64,000 nt of DNA from Amaurobius ferox. Its lineage: Eukaryota; Arthropoda; Arachnida; Araneae; Amaurobiidae. A model generated the notes under the pieces. The model did not search any database. It was not told where the DNA came from and saw only the letters and a program-made list of their open reading frames with translations. The translations under genes were made by a program, and so were the position numbers. The DNA is taken from positions 1,240,001-1,304,000 of the forward strand of contig OX578149.1 of the NCBI GenBank assembly GCA_951213105.1. The letters run 5' to 3'. Positions 1 through 10,389 of the stretch are shown piece by piece (the stretch's first letter is position 1; every line of letters begins with the position of its first letter).

Positions 1-213
1 GATACTAGTATTTTTTTTTTTATGAATTTATTCGAAAAAATGCACTATCTCGAGAACGATTCAGTATCAATGGAGAACGAAAGTGGGTATCATTCCTTTC
101 TAATAAAACTTTACCTACAAAATGCTTACTTATTTTACATTATTGGCGGTTCTGATTTATTAATTTTCTTTTTTTTATGTAAATACAATTTTAAGATTTT
201 CATTGCATTTTTT

Positions 214-431
214 ACTTTCCCTACATCCATAGTACAATGTATAAGGAAAATAGTGTGACGGATTCGAGTTTTCGACCGAAGATCACATTTCAAGCATATC
301 TGAACTCGATTCAACCGTTTTTAAAGTGGCGTCCCTGTGTGTATGCGATAACTTACGAACAAATGGAACATTTCGAGAAACATTTAACACGATCATTACA
401 ATCAGGGATTATTTATACCTTATTGATTTGA
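214..431 (+). repeat. Hairpin-headed dispersed repeat, type 2 (head only)
   Basis: Starts with ACTTTCCCTACAT, a small fold-back (ACTTTCCCT against AAGGAAA), then a conserved block with GAGTTTTCGACCG and CACATTTCAAGCA. Related copies lie at 4369-4632 (minus), 9784-10240, 11830-12310 and 49733-52720. In this copy the usual TG tract is only a few units long. No coding potential is visible; this is a decayed, probably non-autonomous element. Confidence 0.6.
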
Positions 432-439
432 AACGAGAT

Positions 440-780
440 CGAAAAAGCCCTCAATTTTCGAATGAATATTTTAAAAATTCATAAAAATATCAAGTCATTT
501 AATAATATTAAATAAATGTAATTATTATATACATCATTTTTCATGTTAAAACGAAAGAGGCAAACTAGCCTCCCATAAATGTGTCTGTAAAATGATATCC
601 ATCTTCGAGATTTCGAAATGTATTTTCAGAATGAACGGAAATAGCGCTCAAGTTACAAAAACTGACGAGCGGATGATATTTTAATATATTCCTTCGCAAA
701 TTTCCGAATTATCAAGTTGGATTTAAATCTAAGATTATCGGTCATTTGAAATAGTTTATCATTCACGAAATATTAAATGA
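440..780. other. AT-rich stretch, nothing recognised
   Basis: No ORF with family features, no tandem structure and no RNA gene could be seen here. It lies between a repeat head and an LTR-like segment. Confidence 0.5.
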
Positions 781-1250
781 GAAGAAAATGAGCCATTGTG
801 TCGTCAAAGCTGTACATCATTCATCTGACGACTTTTTGAAGGTACTGGAACTTTCTCGAAACAATGAATATTCTGGGAGATAGCAGACCCTTCTGGAAGT
901 TTCTACGGAGAGTCTATAAAATGAGTCGTTGCTCAGTTGGATACGTTGAAGGGTGAGATGCGGCGAGACCAGTATCTTCTGGTTCGCGAAAGGAGTGGCG
1001 CTGTTGTGAGATAGTGGTCGAGCTATTTTCCTGTTTGTGCACTGCTTCTCAATAAACCATTTCCGTATATCCTTTGATTCCAGAAAATCTATGAGAATGG
1101 AGGTGACTTCTCTTTTGAAACAGAATGGACGCCTTTCGTGCTTCGAATCAAGATCATTAAAACGAAAATATCGAGTTCTAAATATATTTTATGGCTGTAT
1201 AGATATTTTTACGGGGTGCAGGATTTTATTTTAAACTAGAAAATGCACCC
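781..1250 (+). repeat. LTR-like segment with TATA box and polyadenylation signal
   Basis: A TATAAA box at 915-920 is followed by AATAAA at 1051-1056, the spacing expected of an LTR U3-R. The text before the TATA box (GAATATTCTGGGAGATAG and TTCTGGAAGTTTCT) resembles the minus-strand LTR at 8548-9024, so both probably belong to related Gypsy-like families. No matching second LTR or pol is nearby, so it would be a solo LTR. Both ends are estimates. Confidence 0.4.
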
Positions 1251-1425
1251 GGGGGTCGTGGCATTTTATTTATTTGTTCATTTTCTGTTATAAGCAAAAG
1301 TATTGACAGAAGAAGTTCTTCGGTTTTTAAAAATTAGCTGTACATTCCAGTGAACGAAATCAAAAGAACGCTTTAATAATACTCCCGTTCATAGCAATCG
1401 CAACGACCAAAGAAAATCTCGCCGA

Positions 1426-1530
1426 GGCACATCGTCCAGGGTCCTGAAGTACCTGCATACCAAAATTCATGGCCGTACGACGCTTAACTTTCCCGCTGTC
1501 GACTGCACATATACTATAAAACATTCTGCA
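1426..1530 (-). repeat. Dispersed repeat type 3
   Basis: Carries the recurring block GGTCCTGAAGTACCTG...CCAAAATTCATGGCCGTACG...CGCTTA. Similar blocks occur at 5341-5430, 19257-19325, 20836-20925, 55040-55110 and 55260-55330. Function unknown; it is non-coding in every copy. Confidence 0.55.
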
Positions 1531-1689
1531 TCCTTTGCTCATTTTTTCAGCTACTTTGTTGATTATTTCGGCAAACTGATAAGAAAAGCCGCAATGACAG
1601 ACGTTTATGAACATTCCAGGTGCATTTCTGAAATACTCAGTTAATTATCGTCTGCCGAAGCGTTATTTTTGTATTCATTTTAGGCCTAC

Positions 1690-2275
1690 GCATGGCTGGG
1701 TGTTCGTACGTCCGATTGCCATGGACGAGACAAGACACCGACGTAAGAAATTGCAATCGTGTCGGGCCCGATTTTCTTGTTTCGGTTCTGCTTGTCGAAT
1801 GACACCCGCCGTGTAAGAGTCTGGAGGCGACGTGGAAACAGATCCAATCCTGCTGCGACTGTTGAACGCCATACTGTTCGACATCATGGTTTGAGGTACC
1901 AGCGGTTCCGGTCCGTACCAGAGGAGCCATGACGGCACGACGAGATGTGGGTGAAGTTGCTCTGCCTTACCTTCAGCGGTTGTAAAAGGCTCTTTTCCAG
2001 CACAATAACGCGCGACCGCATACGACAACCATTAGCAAACAAGCCTTGCAAGGTATCCAGGTGCTTCTTGGGTCTCCGCTGTCTCCAGATCGAGCATGTA
2101 TGGGACGTGATTGGCCGCCATTTGACTGCCCTGCCCCGTCTCAAACAGAGGACGACCTGTGGGAAATGGTTCAAGGCATAGAGTCATCCATCCCTCCAGA
2201 AACTATCCGCACGCTCATTGCATATGTTCCTCGGAGGGTTGCTGCTTGTGGTCTTACTGCCTAATGATCGCTCTG
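1690..2275 (+). pseudogene. Tc1-like transposase relic
   Basis: Cut-and-paste DNA transposase of the Tc1/mariner superfamily, C-terminal two thirds only. Reading across three frames one finds RVRVWRRRGNRSNPA, then a degraded PLV-TMTA region, then a PHT segment matching the family's second-Asp block (QQDNARPHT). The SPD...EHVWDVIGRHL segment that normally carries the third acidic residue is recognisable around 2080-2120, followed by the tail IPPETIRTLI and VPRRVAACG. Frameshifts and stops break every part and no terminal inverted repeats were found, so this is an old immobile fossil. It is distinct from the Tc1 copy at 6451-7830. Superfamily assignment is firm. Confidence 0.8.
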
Positions 2276-2579
2276 TTTATGCCATTACTATATCCGTCTG
2301 GAATGAACATCCCTTATTTATATATCCCGTCCTTTACATCCCACTCTATTCGCTCTTAAAATATTTAAACATAAATTTCTTAAATTTCCATATTTATTCC
2401 AAAATTTCACAAAAATCCCATTAAATTTCGTACAGTAACTAGTGGCCATAATACTTACTCTACTACTTATAAATTCTTTAAATCAGATAAATGATAGTTT
2501 ACGTCAGTCTAGCAATAATTACCTTATTCTAAATAATAGGAAATAATTAAAGAATAGATTAAAATCCATTAAAAAACTA

Positions 2580-3370
2580 ATAGGATTTCAAACTTTTGAT
2601 TTTAAAAATCTTTTCAATAATATCAAGATCTCTGACCTGTATGATGTCATTTTAGCTCTATACAATGCTTACATTACTAATCTTTCAACTCATACCAGTT
2701 TTGTAAATTTTCCTAAACTTCTTCACTTTGTTATTTTCAATAATTATATTTTTCAAGGAAATAAATTATACCTACAAGCCTCAGGAGAGTCGGACGGTCT
2801 GGGTTTCAACAACCACAGAGTGGCTGCAGTAGCAGTATGTTAGCTAATTTATATCTTTATCATTTTGAACAGTCTTTTACATCAATAGATTATACAGATT
2901 TGTTGATGATCTAATTTGCTTAGTATATACTGAAAATTGTGTCATTAATATAGATTTCTATCCCGATAATTTGGAAATTCCTAAAGAAGCTACTATTAGT
3001 AAAAATATTAATTTTTTGGATTTAAATCTTTTTATTGAACCTTCTAATAGAATTGTTACTAATTTATATGATGAAATAATTATGATAAAATGATTATATG
3101 ATAAAATCATGATAAAATTATGATATTATGATAAAATTATGATATGATTTTAATAATGATAAAAAAGATTCTTTTAATTTTAACATTAATAAAATCTTAC
3201 CATTTAATTCCTACAACTCGTTTCTATTGTTCAGAAATATTATTCTTAATCAGCTTTTTAGAATATATAGATTATCTGATAAAAAAATTCCATGCTTTGC
3301 ATATTGATAATTTAAAAATTACCAACAAATTTATACAAATATCCTTCTTATTTTGTAAATGGTATAGTTA
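2580..3370 (+). pseudogene. Reverse transcriptase relic (class uncertain)
   Basis: Broken plus-strand coding remnant of a retroelement reverse transcriptase. Before 2786 the reading is FKNLFNNIKISDLYD...FQGNKLYLQASG. After about 2830 it resumes as SMLANLYLYHFE, then RFVDDLICLVY at 2896-2930 (the catalytic box, both Asp present), then NINFLDLNLFIEP. A further frame at 3144-3371 gives FNFNINKILPFNSYN. The order matches an RT palm, with motif B interrupted by a SINE tail. The FVDD/NFLDLN style is unlike the Jockey and Penelope copies in this window, so it is another lineage, perhaps Penelope-related. Extremely AT-rich; not functional. Confidence 0.6.
2787..2813 (+). repeat. SINE 3'-tail insertion inside the RT relic
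   Basis: GTCGGACGGTCTGGGTTTCA plus ACAAC is the shared SINE tail seen at 23370, 24509, 24590 and 27935. It sits exactly where the RT motif B codons should continue, splitting QASG from SMLAN. No clear target duplication could be read around it. Confidence 0.6.
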
Positions 3371-4087
3371 AAAAATTTAGATCAGCCGGATTTTCTTGAA
3401 TTCTTTTTATGGTGTTTTTTATATTAGCCTGACATCTCCCTTCTCTTGTTTTAATTATATTTTATTTTTACATCCACTTATACATTAGCCTTTCTATTAT
3501 TGCCCCTCTTGATTGTATATTATCTCTTGTACATGTCTTTTCGCATTACTGTTATTTATTTCTTACGAATGGCAACAGTAGAGCATATCTTATTCCTTTG
3601 TGAATGGCAACACTTGTCACTTCTTTCTGTGTTCCCGTGCTCAATAGGTTCGTGTATTTTTTCAGTTAGATTCCAGGTATCCATTTTTCCATTTATTTTT
3701 TCTTCTTTGTGTATACAATCCAAGTAGAAATAGTTTATAGATATAATCTATCTATTTCTTCAGAAACATATCTTTTTGTGTTTGCTTCTGCAAGACACTT
3801 GGGCTTGAAAACGAGTTTTGAAGAAGTGGACAAATCCCGATTTAGGCCTATAGCCTTGTCCACGTGTATAGCATTTGTGCTTGGATTTCGTCAGTTTTTT
3901 CTTTTATCAATTCCATACCTTTTTTTTTTTATACTTTTCTTAGACTTGATGATTCGAAATTTGTATTTTTTTCCATTTGCTTGGATATTTGCTGTTCTAT
4001 ATTTTTATTTTGTAAGCCTGTTAGAAAGTTAGGCTTTTCGAGTTACAGCTTCTCACTTTTCTTTCACTGGACCTTCAAACCTTTTTA
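3371..4087. other. T-rich stretch, possible 3' part of the RT relic
   Basis: Very T-rich on the plus strand. ORFs here are low-complexity Phe/Ile/Leu strings caused by composition. No domain was recognised. Confidence 0.4.
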
Positions 4088-4099
4088 TTATATATATAT

Positions 4100-4186
<87 letters not shown>

Positions 4187-4191
4187 TATAT
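4088..4191. repeat. (TA)n microsatellite
   Basis: About 104 bp of almost pure TA with a few single-base interruptions; self-complementary and expected to be unstable. Confidence 0.95.
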
Positions 4192-4368
4192 TGACAAGTT
4201 AGGAAGTCTTTATAATCGCAAACTAAAAATTGTTATTTTTTCCTTGAAGGAGATGCAAGTTCCAAATAAAGGTTTAAACTATGTTAGTTTTTTTAGTATT
4301 TTGCTAAAAGAAATCTTATTTTGCTAATACATGTTCTAACATTAAGCAATAGACTTACGGTTTTCCCT

Positions 4369-4632
4369 AATTGTAATTTTGTACCAAATTTCGTTCGAAT
4401 CGCTTCATTCGTTCGTGAAATATCGTCTCCACAGACTCACTGACACACACACGCGCTCACACATGTACACTCACGCATACACACTCGCATACGCACACAC
4501 ACACTCGCACGCACGCACACCAAACACATACATGCATGACTTTAAAAACGTCTGATTCGTGGTCAAGGTTGCTTGAAACGTGCTCTCCCGACAAAAACTG
4601 GAATTTAAATTTCCGCCTATATATATGAAAGT
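4369..4632 (-). repeat. Hairpin-headed dispersed repeat, type 2
   Basis: On the minus strand the copy starts ACTTTCATATATATAGG, continues with the block GAGAGCACGTTTCAAGCA, then a (TG)n tract, then GTCTGTGGAGACGATATTTC and ACGAACGAATGAAGCG. The order of parts is the same as in the copies at 9784 and 11830. Confidence 0.7.
4443..4530. repeat. (AC)n microsatellite inside the type 2 repeat
   Basis: Imperfect AC/GCAC tract in the place where every copy of this repeat family carries a TG/AC run. Confidence 0.9.
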
Positions 4633-4639
4633 AAAAATC

Positions 4640-5340
4640 AATCCATTGCCTTAGAGCTATAACTTTAACGCATTATTCAGTTATAACTTGAACGTAAATG
4701 CGAAGTCTTTATTAAATTAATCAAATTCGAAGTTATTCGAACGCTCTCCATCATTCATTCAGATTTTTTTTTGCACCGACTTGCTCCGAAATACCTCTCC
4801 GCGCGTCACGTGATACATTTGGCGATCGCTTTGAAAGCCAGCCAATTCCTGCGTGTGACGTGAAAGGAGGCACCTGAATCCGTATACATTTCGGCCAACT
4901 GCCCCTTCGCTCCCATGCGTCGATTGCCCGCAGTAGCTAGAACAGCTCTGAAAGAGTCGTGAAAAGGAACGTTCCTTCAAAAAATTCAAAACATGTCTCG
5001 GATAAAAGTTAATCAACGGATAGGTTTATACAATTTTTTTTTCTGGAGTGATCTGTGATATATTAGACAGATGCTGAAAAAAAGTGAACGATGGATGGCA
5101 GATCCATTCTATGTATTGTAATATAAAAATGAAAGAGGTTTAAAATGCCCGAAAAGCATATTTTTTTAATTCACTGAAAATCGTATGCACTCCACCCACA
5201 GTTTGTTTAAAAGATTACTTTCAGCTCACAAGGGGAACTCTGAGATACTTCTTTAGGTCGATTTGTGCGACTACCAGCCAAAATCATTGTGAACATGGAA
5301 TAACTAAAAAAGTAATTCGACATTTAGGGAATAAAGAAAA
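4640..5340. other. Nothing recognised
   Basis: Mixed-composition DNA. The 4759-5016 minus-strand ORF has no domain I know and sits in unremarkable sequence. Confidence 0.4.
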
Positions 5341-5430
5341 ACTCGAGGTTGAAGTATCTGTATACCCAATTTCAAGGTCATACGACACTTAGATTTCGCC
5401 CAACAGACTGCACACTCAGAAACACAGAGA
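5341..5430 (-). repeat. Dispersed repeat type 3
   Basis: Contains GAAGTATCTGTATACCCAAT followed by TTCAAGGTCATACGACACTT and AGATTTCGCCCAACAG, the same ordered blocks as at 1426 and 20836. Confidence 0.55.
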
Positions 5431-5439
5431 AGATAATTT

Positions 5440-6300
5440 CTCAAGATATTTTCTTAAGATGAAAATCCAATTTCATGTCATTTTGATCGACCTTTCATGC
5501 GCCTCCATTTGAGTTCGCGGTTGCCACTTCAACCATTTGACCACTCCATCTTAACTGTTGTCATCGAAATCAACTTACAAGCTCGGCGGAGAAATCGGCC
5601 AGGTTCGAGTATTTTGGGCCCATTTGTATTTAGCTGCGGATTAAGAATTTGAATGGGTTGTACGCTTTTAATAATGTCTTCTCGCCATTTTAATATCGCA
5701 GCAAACAGCGTATTTGTTTCGCTTTCTGGATACATGACGCAACACTGACTAGACATGGGAGAAAAACTTATCTTTTCATTGACCTAAAATAGCCCCTTTT
5801 TCTCTCCCGAACGAGCTGGCCTTGAAACGTGTTACCTAATGAGATGGGCCTCTTTTATAGCTTCTATAAGATCATTATTGGGTGCGTCGTCATTCATTCT
5901 ATAATTGCTCTCTGCATTATCTGCATAGACAAACACTACTTTTTTGACTGCAGAATGCGCCTCCTCTAACAATGACGGCGGAAGTTCTAAAATGAGATTC
6001 AAACTTCTATTGGATTGTAACGAAATACACTGGTATGAAAATCATTGACTCTTAACTAATAAGCTAGGAATAGTGCGGCCCTACAATGGAATGATCTTGG
6101 GGGTGTCAAATTGAGATACGCAAGAATTTGAACAGACAATTGGCACTAAATTCAACTAAAATGTTTCTGCTCTTCATTCTAAAATCAGAAATAATTCTGT
6201 ATTTTGGAATGAAGGATGGACCCCTTCCCTTAAAATTCCCTTAAAAAAATCTCATTAGGAAAAATAAAATGGAAATCATTTCTTCCTTTTATTCATTTTT
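5440..6300. other. Nothing recognised
   Basis: No supported gene. ORFs on both strands are under 80 codons and lack family features. Confidence 0.4.
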
Positions 6301-6302
6301 TT

Positions 6303-6450
6303 ATTTCATTTATCTTTAGAATGCAAATATTTAAATATTTTTTAACTTTATCATTCCGTTTGCCACGGTCCTTCCGTATAATCCAATCCCATTCAATCAC
6401 TGTATTGGAAGCTTGAAGTTGTTATTTCATGTATCTTTAAAATGCAAATA
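6303..6450. repeat. Tandem duplication: unit A and left part of unit B
   Basis: Unit A (6303-6423) runs from ATTTCATTTATCTTTAGAAT to GGAAGCTTGAAGTTGTT. Unit B restarts at 6424 with ATTTCATGTATCTTTAAAAT, is cut at the TA of 6449-6450 by the Tc1 element, and continues at 7831-7898 to GGGAGCTTGGAGTTGTT. Confidence 0.8.
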
Positions 6451-7830
6451 CACTCACGGATAATGAAAGTTGCGCACCAAGAATAAAACAATCGCGAAAT
6501 GATGTAAATAGCTAGAGGGCGGACTGGTATGCAAATGATCCCAATCTGGTGTCATTGCGCATGACCGTACACCCGTGCGTGGCGCTGCAAGCATGAGCCA
6601 GCGGTCTTATAAACCGGCGTGTAGTCGACGCCCCATCCATGCGAGAAGCTTCGACCGACGCAAGCACGAGTACGGAGTGAAAAAAATGGTGGGTAGACGC
6701 CAGAAACGTCGATATACGCAACTGACGGACTAGAGAGACCTGATCATCGGGATGAAAACCGAGGGATGATCAGCTCACCGGATAGCCCGTCACGTGGATA
6801 GTTCGGACTATACCGCCCGATAGTATTGGGGGCACTCGTCACGGGACGCAACCCAGACACGGAGGACCGGCTCTGGACGGATCACACATACCACGAGTAG
6901 AGAGGATCGAAGGCACGTAATTATTCTTACCATTAAGTCCGCGGCGACTCGATCCGCGGTATAGGCACACGTAGCGACTCCTGTGTGCCCACGAACCATA
7001 TCTAGACGCTGAAGGAAGCGTCTCTTGCGTGTGCTGCCGTTAACACGGGAACATCGGCAGCTCCGGTTGCAGTGGTGCCGGGATAGAGCAACGTGGAACG
7101 CCACTGATTGGCGATGTGTTTAGCGATGAGTGCCGCTTCGTTTTGGGGACCAATGATCAGCGTGTCCGGGTGTGGAGGTCCCCTGCACAACGCCACAATC
7201 CCAACCTCGTTATCGAGCGACACACCAGCCTCACTGCAGGCATCATGGGCTGAGGATCCATAGCCTACGACAGCCGATCCGCTCTAGTAGTGGTACCTGG
7301 TACACTGACGGGCCAGCGGTACGTGGATGAGATTCTACGGCCCGATGTGCTTCCATTCGTTGCTGAGATTCCAAGTGCGGAATTCCAGCAGGATAATGCC
7401 TAGCTGCACACGACTCGAGTCGTCCAGGGCTGCCTGAGTCATGTCCAGACACTTTTATGGCCTGTTCGCTCCCTAGATCTGTCCCTTATCAAACATGTGT
7501 GAGACCAGTTGAAACGCTAGCTGCCTCGTTGCCGCAATCTTCGTGATTTGAAACGTAACGTCCAACAGGTGTGGACTCATGTGCCGCAGGACAATATCAG
7601 GCGTCTGTTCGACATCATGCCGAACCGTATTTGCTGCTTGTATCGTAGCACAAGACGGTGCGACGCGCTATTGAGGATGACTGGACTGTGTACCGCAGCT
7701 CCCTCTGTACGTGTTCTGCTGCGCTGTTTTTGTGATCATGTATATCATTCATCTGCATTCTTCCATCCATAAAATTCCATGTCCATCCTATGCTTCCTTC
7801 TGAGTGCGCAACTTTCATTGTCCGTGAGTA
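6451..7830 (+). mobile_element. Tc1-like DNA transposon, full length, decayed
   Basis: Bounded by inverted repeats of about 30 bp: left CACTCACGGATAATGAAAGT plus TGCGCAC, and the complement at 7803-7830 (TGCGCAACTTTCATTGTCCG plus TGAGTA). The target TA is duplicated at 6449-6450 and 7831-7832. At 1380 bp it is typical of Tc1 elements. It carries one broken transposase gene on the plus strand and landed in an older tandem repeat. Confidence 0.92.
6686..7680 (+). pseudogene. Tc1-like transposase, broken
   Basis: Would cut and paste the surrounding element in the nucleus. The start at 6686 gives MVGRRQKRRYTQLTD, a basic N-terminus like the family's first helix-turn-helix, followed within two codons by a stop. 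Later pieces include a second helix-turn-helix region near 6920-7000. The catalytic core follows: GVMA-like text near 7240 that appears as GIMG plus a stop, LVVVPGTLTGQRYVDEILRP around 7285-7345, EFQQDNA then LHTTRV around 7380-7415 (second Asp), and SLDLSLIKHV around 7470-7500, where the usual SPDLSPIEH has lost the Pro and Glu. The tail reads DNIRRLFDIMPNRI. Many stops and frame changes make it a dead copy. Confidence 0.85.
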
Positions 7831-7898
7831 TATTTTTTAACTTGATCATTCGGTATTATCCAATCCCATTTAATCACTCTTGGGAGCTTGGAGTTGTT
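7831..7898. repeat. Right part of the split tandem unit B
   Basis: TTTTTTAACTTGATCATTC, then TATTATCCAATCCCATTTAA and TTGGAGTTGTT, aligns with 6344-6423 and completes the unit interrupted by the Tc1 insertion. Confidence 0.8.
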
Positions 7899-8034
7899 AA
7901 AAGTCTACGGGTCAGAAGAAAAATTTTTAGATAAATGTATATTTCAATGTCTGGCTTTGTGTTCATTTCATATATATTACCGTCTTATCTGATAGATTTG
8001 GACTTTCTCTGATAGATTTGGACTTCTGAGAGAG

Positions 8035-8210
8035 TATTGTTTTCGCGAAAATTTTTGACTTGGATGCCAATATATGGTTTAGGACCTCCTCAACACATTT
8101 TGATTATTTTTAGAGCGATGCCCGTCTATCTGCCTGTTTGAGGTCTATTTTTTGTATACACAATAGCTGTCACAAATATTAAGGGGTTTTCAGAAACTTG
8201 ATTTTGTTGC
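8035..8210. repeat. Dispersed repeat type 4
   Basis: TATTGTTTTCGCGAA, then GATGCCAATATATGGTTTAG, then CCTCAACACATTTTGA and a final AATAGCTGTCACAAATATT match the copy at 48625-48795 in the same order. It truncates the gag-like ORF that follows. Confidence 0.65.
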
Positions 8211-8495
8211 GAATACACTTGAGTCTTTCATTGCTTTAATCTCTTCTTGTACCTCATCTTGTCCAACTTTAATATTTTCTTGTCCGTCTTTCATTGCTTT
8301 AATCGCTTCTTGTACCTCGTCTTGTCCAACTTTAATCTCTTCTTGTACCTCGTCTTGTCCAACTTTAATCTCTTCTTGTACCTCGTCTTGTCCAACTTTA
8401 ATCTTTTCTTGTCCGTCTTTCATTGCTTTAATCTCTTCTTGTACCTCGTCTTGTCCAACTTTAATCTTTTCTTGTCTTTCATCTCTTTCCTCCAT
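8190..8495 (-). CDS. Repetitive coiled-coil gag-like ORF (LTR retroelement fragment)
   Basis: A 101-residue ORF starting MEERDERQEKIKVGQDEVQE. It consists of repeats of an 11-residue unit (IKVGQDEVQEE, 33 nt) alternating with AMKDGQE, highly charged with heptad-like spacing, so a coiled coil is likely. It begins about 50 nt downstream of the minus-strand LTR at 8548-9024, where gag should start, and such Glu/Gln/Lys repeats are known at gag N-termini of arthropod Gypsy elements. The frame ends in unrelated repeat sequence near 8190, so the rest of gag and all of pol are missing. Repeat number may vary by slippage. Gag identity is inferred from position. Confidence 0.55.
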   Translation of the reverse strand: MEERDERQEKIKVGQDEVQEEIKAMKDGQEKIKVGQDEVQEEIKVGQDEVQEEIKVGQDEVQEAIKAMKDGQENIKVGQDEVQEEIKAMKDSSVFATKSSF

Positions 8496-8547
8496 CGCAC
8501 CTTATACACTTATCAAGTTTCCCGAAATCCCCTTTCGAACGCCGATT

Positions 8548-9024
8548 TGTTGCGACGTATTTTATGGAATGGTGAATACAAGAATGCGGCCAAGTTTCTG
8601 GATAACAAACACGTTTATTTCCAAGCACAACGTAAATAGGAACACTATGCAGTCTAAATGTTCCGCTCGTTTCACAAAATAACTGACATTAATCTCCAAA
8701 CATTGGCAAAAGTCATTTCACAAAATAGCGGCTACTGTTCTCCAAACATTGACAAAAATCACATCTTGTCAGTGATGACTCTCTCTATAGAAATTTCTGG
8801 AATTCTCCCTATCTCATAGAATATTCTTATTTCGTCTTCGAAAGAGACGAGAGAAAAGACGCCACATGATCTAGAAATAAATAGAATTTTCTGAAATTCT
8901 ATATTTCTTAACGTGGCAGCTTCGGATAAAATGTAACGTAGTTATTTACGATTCCGAAATGATTGCCGTGAAAACAGCCGTGTCTCCATTTCTGTGTCGT
9001 TGACGCTTCATCGGGGCTGTTACA
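8548..9024 (-). repeat. LTR of a Gypsy-like retroelement
   Basis: On the minus strand it begins TGTAACAGCCCCGATGAAGC and ends GTCGCAACA, the TG...CA form of LTRs. AATAAA lies at 8619-8614 on the minus strand, about 65 bp before the end. A gag-like ORF follows. No second LTR and no flanking duplication were found, so the element is truncated. Confidence 0.6.
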
Positions 9025-9104
9025 GTGTCCAACCATCGAAAGTTTTCTCAAGCACTTTGAAATGAAAGGCAAGGACCCATTTCGTAATGGTTTCTTGCAA
9101 AATT

Positions 9105-9156
9105 CGCTAATTTGTATAAAAATGGATGATCGCTAATATGTATAAAAATGGATGAT
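9105..9156. repeat. 26-bp tandem duplication
   Basis: CGCTAATTTGTATAAAAATG plus GATGAT occurs twice head to tail with one mismatch. Confidence 0.9.
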
Positions 9157-9159
9157 CGC

Positions 9160-9783
9160 ACTCCAATTCATTTGCAATCCACAGAAATGTTTAAACCGAG
9201 CAGTCCGTTCGAGATCGAGAAGAAAAAAATCCTTATCCCACTTTCTTGTGTCCTTCCTACATTTGTGTCCTACTATTGTGTACATCCTCCCTACTTCCGT
9301 GTTCATTAGATCTTTCTTTTACGAAAATGTTCGTTATATCCGAAACTTCTTTGGACCGAAGAAAACGTGTTAAAAATCGAAACTTGGAATATTCAGAGAC
9401 AAATAAATCGAAACGTATACCTTCCAATGAAGCAATAAGAAATTTTCCGTCCCGCTGCTTCCAGGGATTAGGAAAGTTCTAAATCCCGCGTTCGTAAAGA
9501 ACGCCCGAGATGGCAATCCCCATCTCATTCAATGGAGCGATTTGGGGGAAAAATGAGGTGCGGTTATCACAATCTGAAAATACGACTTTGGAATCATCAT
9601 TTACATCATTGATTTTAAACGCACCGAATTTTCGAACGTTTTATGAGACAAAACCTTTTAATACATAATCATTCTATTTGAAATCGCCTCGTTTTGGCAG
9701 TTTCTTTTATTTGGACTGGACACCTACTTTCCATTTGAGAGGGGGTTCAAATGAAATGAAAACTTCTTTCATACTACTGTTCT
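9160..9783. other. Nothing recognised
   Basis: Short ORFs only; a pyrimidine-rich block at 9230-9310 accounts for the longest. Confidence 0.4.
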
Positions 9784-10240
9784 TATATACATAGTATAAT
9801 GTATAAGGAAAAGATTGGGCCGGGGGGGCGAACATTCGAATTCGCGTTTTCGACGGAAGAGCACGTTTCAAGCATTCCTGAACACAAATCAAACGTTGAG
9901 ATGATGTCTGTGTGTGTGTCAGTAAGTCTGTGGAGACGATATCTCACGAACGAATGGAGCTATTCGAAGGAAATTGGGTGCAAAAATGACAATCCATGAA
10001 TACTAGAAGCCTATTGTTTTTAAACGCAATCGAATGATCCCCCCCCCCCCCCCCTCCTAAATTTTCGAGTGAAATTTTGAAGAAAAAAATCTTCAAAAGA
10101 TCAAAACCTTTAATAAAGTTACTTAAATAGTCATTTCTTATGTAATTATTCATTAGAAAACGATTGACTCAAACTTTAGAACGTTCGATAAACTGTTCTC
10201 GAGATATGGCACATTTTTCAAATAATATATCAAAAAATCA
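9784..10240 (+). repeat. Hairpin-headed dispersed repeat, type 2
   Basis: Clearest type 2 copy. Order of parts: TATACATAGTATAATGTATA head, a G run, GCGTTTTCGACGGAAGAGCA and CGTTTCAAGCATTCCTGAAC, a short TG run, then GTCTGTGGAGACGATATCTC and ACGAACGAATGGAGC, then AT-rich 3' part. A 16-base C run lies at 10039-10054. Confidence 0.75.
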
Positions 10241-10389
10241 CATAAAATAAAAAAAATATATTGTGAAATAGGTTCACTTTTCATATGGAATATCATGCGA
10301 TCCATTGGGTGACATCATTCTCGTGGATCTAGCTCGTTTCATTCATGAGAAAAGTTACTTTGTGTCATACTTTTGTATTTGGACGCCAA

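Noticed and set aside
3500..4112. Overlapping Phe/Leu-rich ORFs as membrane proteins
   Set aside because: Their hydrophobicity comes from T-rich sequence. The ORFs run in several frames at once and end in the (TA)n tract.
8190..8480. CRISPR-like array
   Set aside because: The regular 33-bp units are adjacent coding repeats without unique spacers, and the DNA is eukaryotic.
8247..8639. 130-codon plus-strand ORF of repeated FNLFLYLVLS text
   Set aside because: It is the antisense shadow of the minus-strand gag-like repeats and runs into the LTR.
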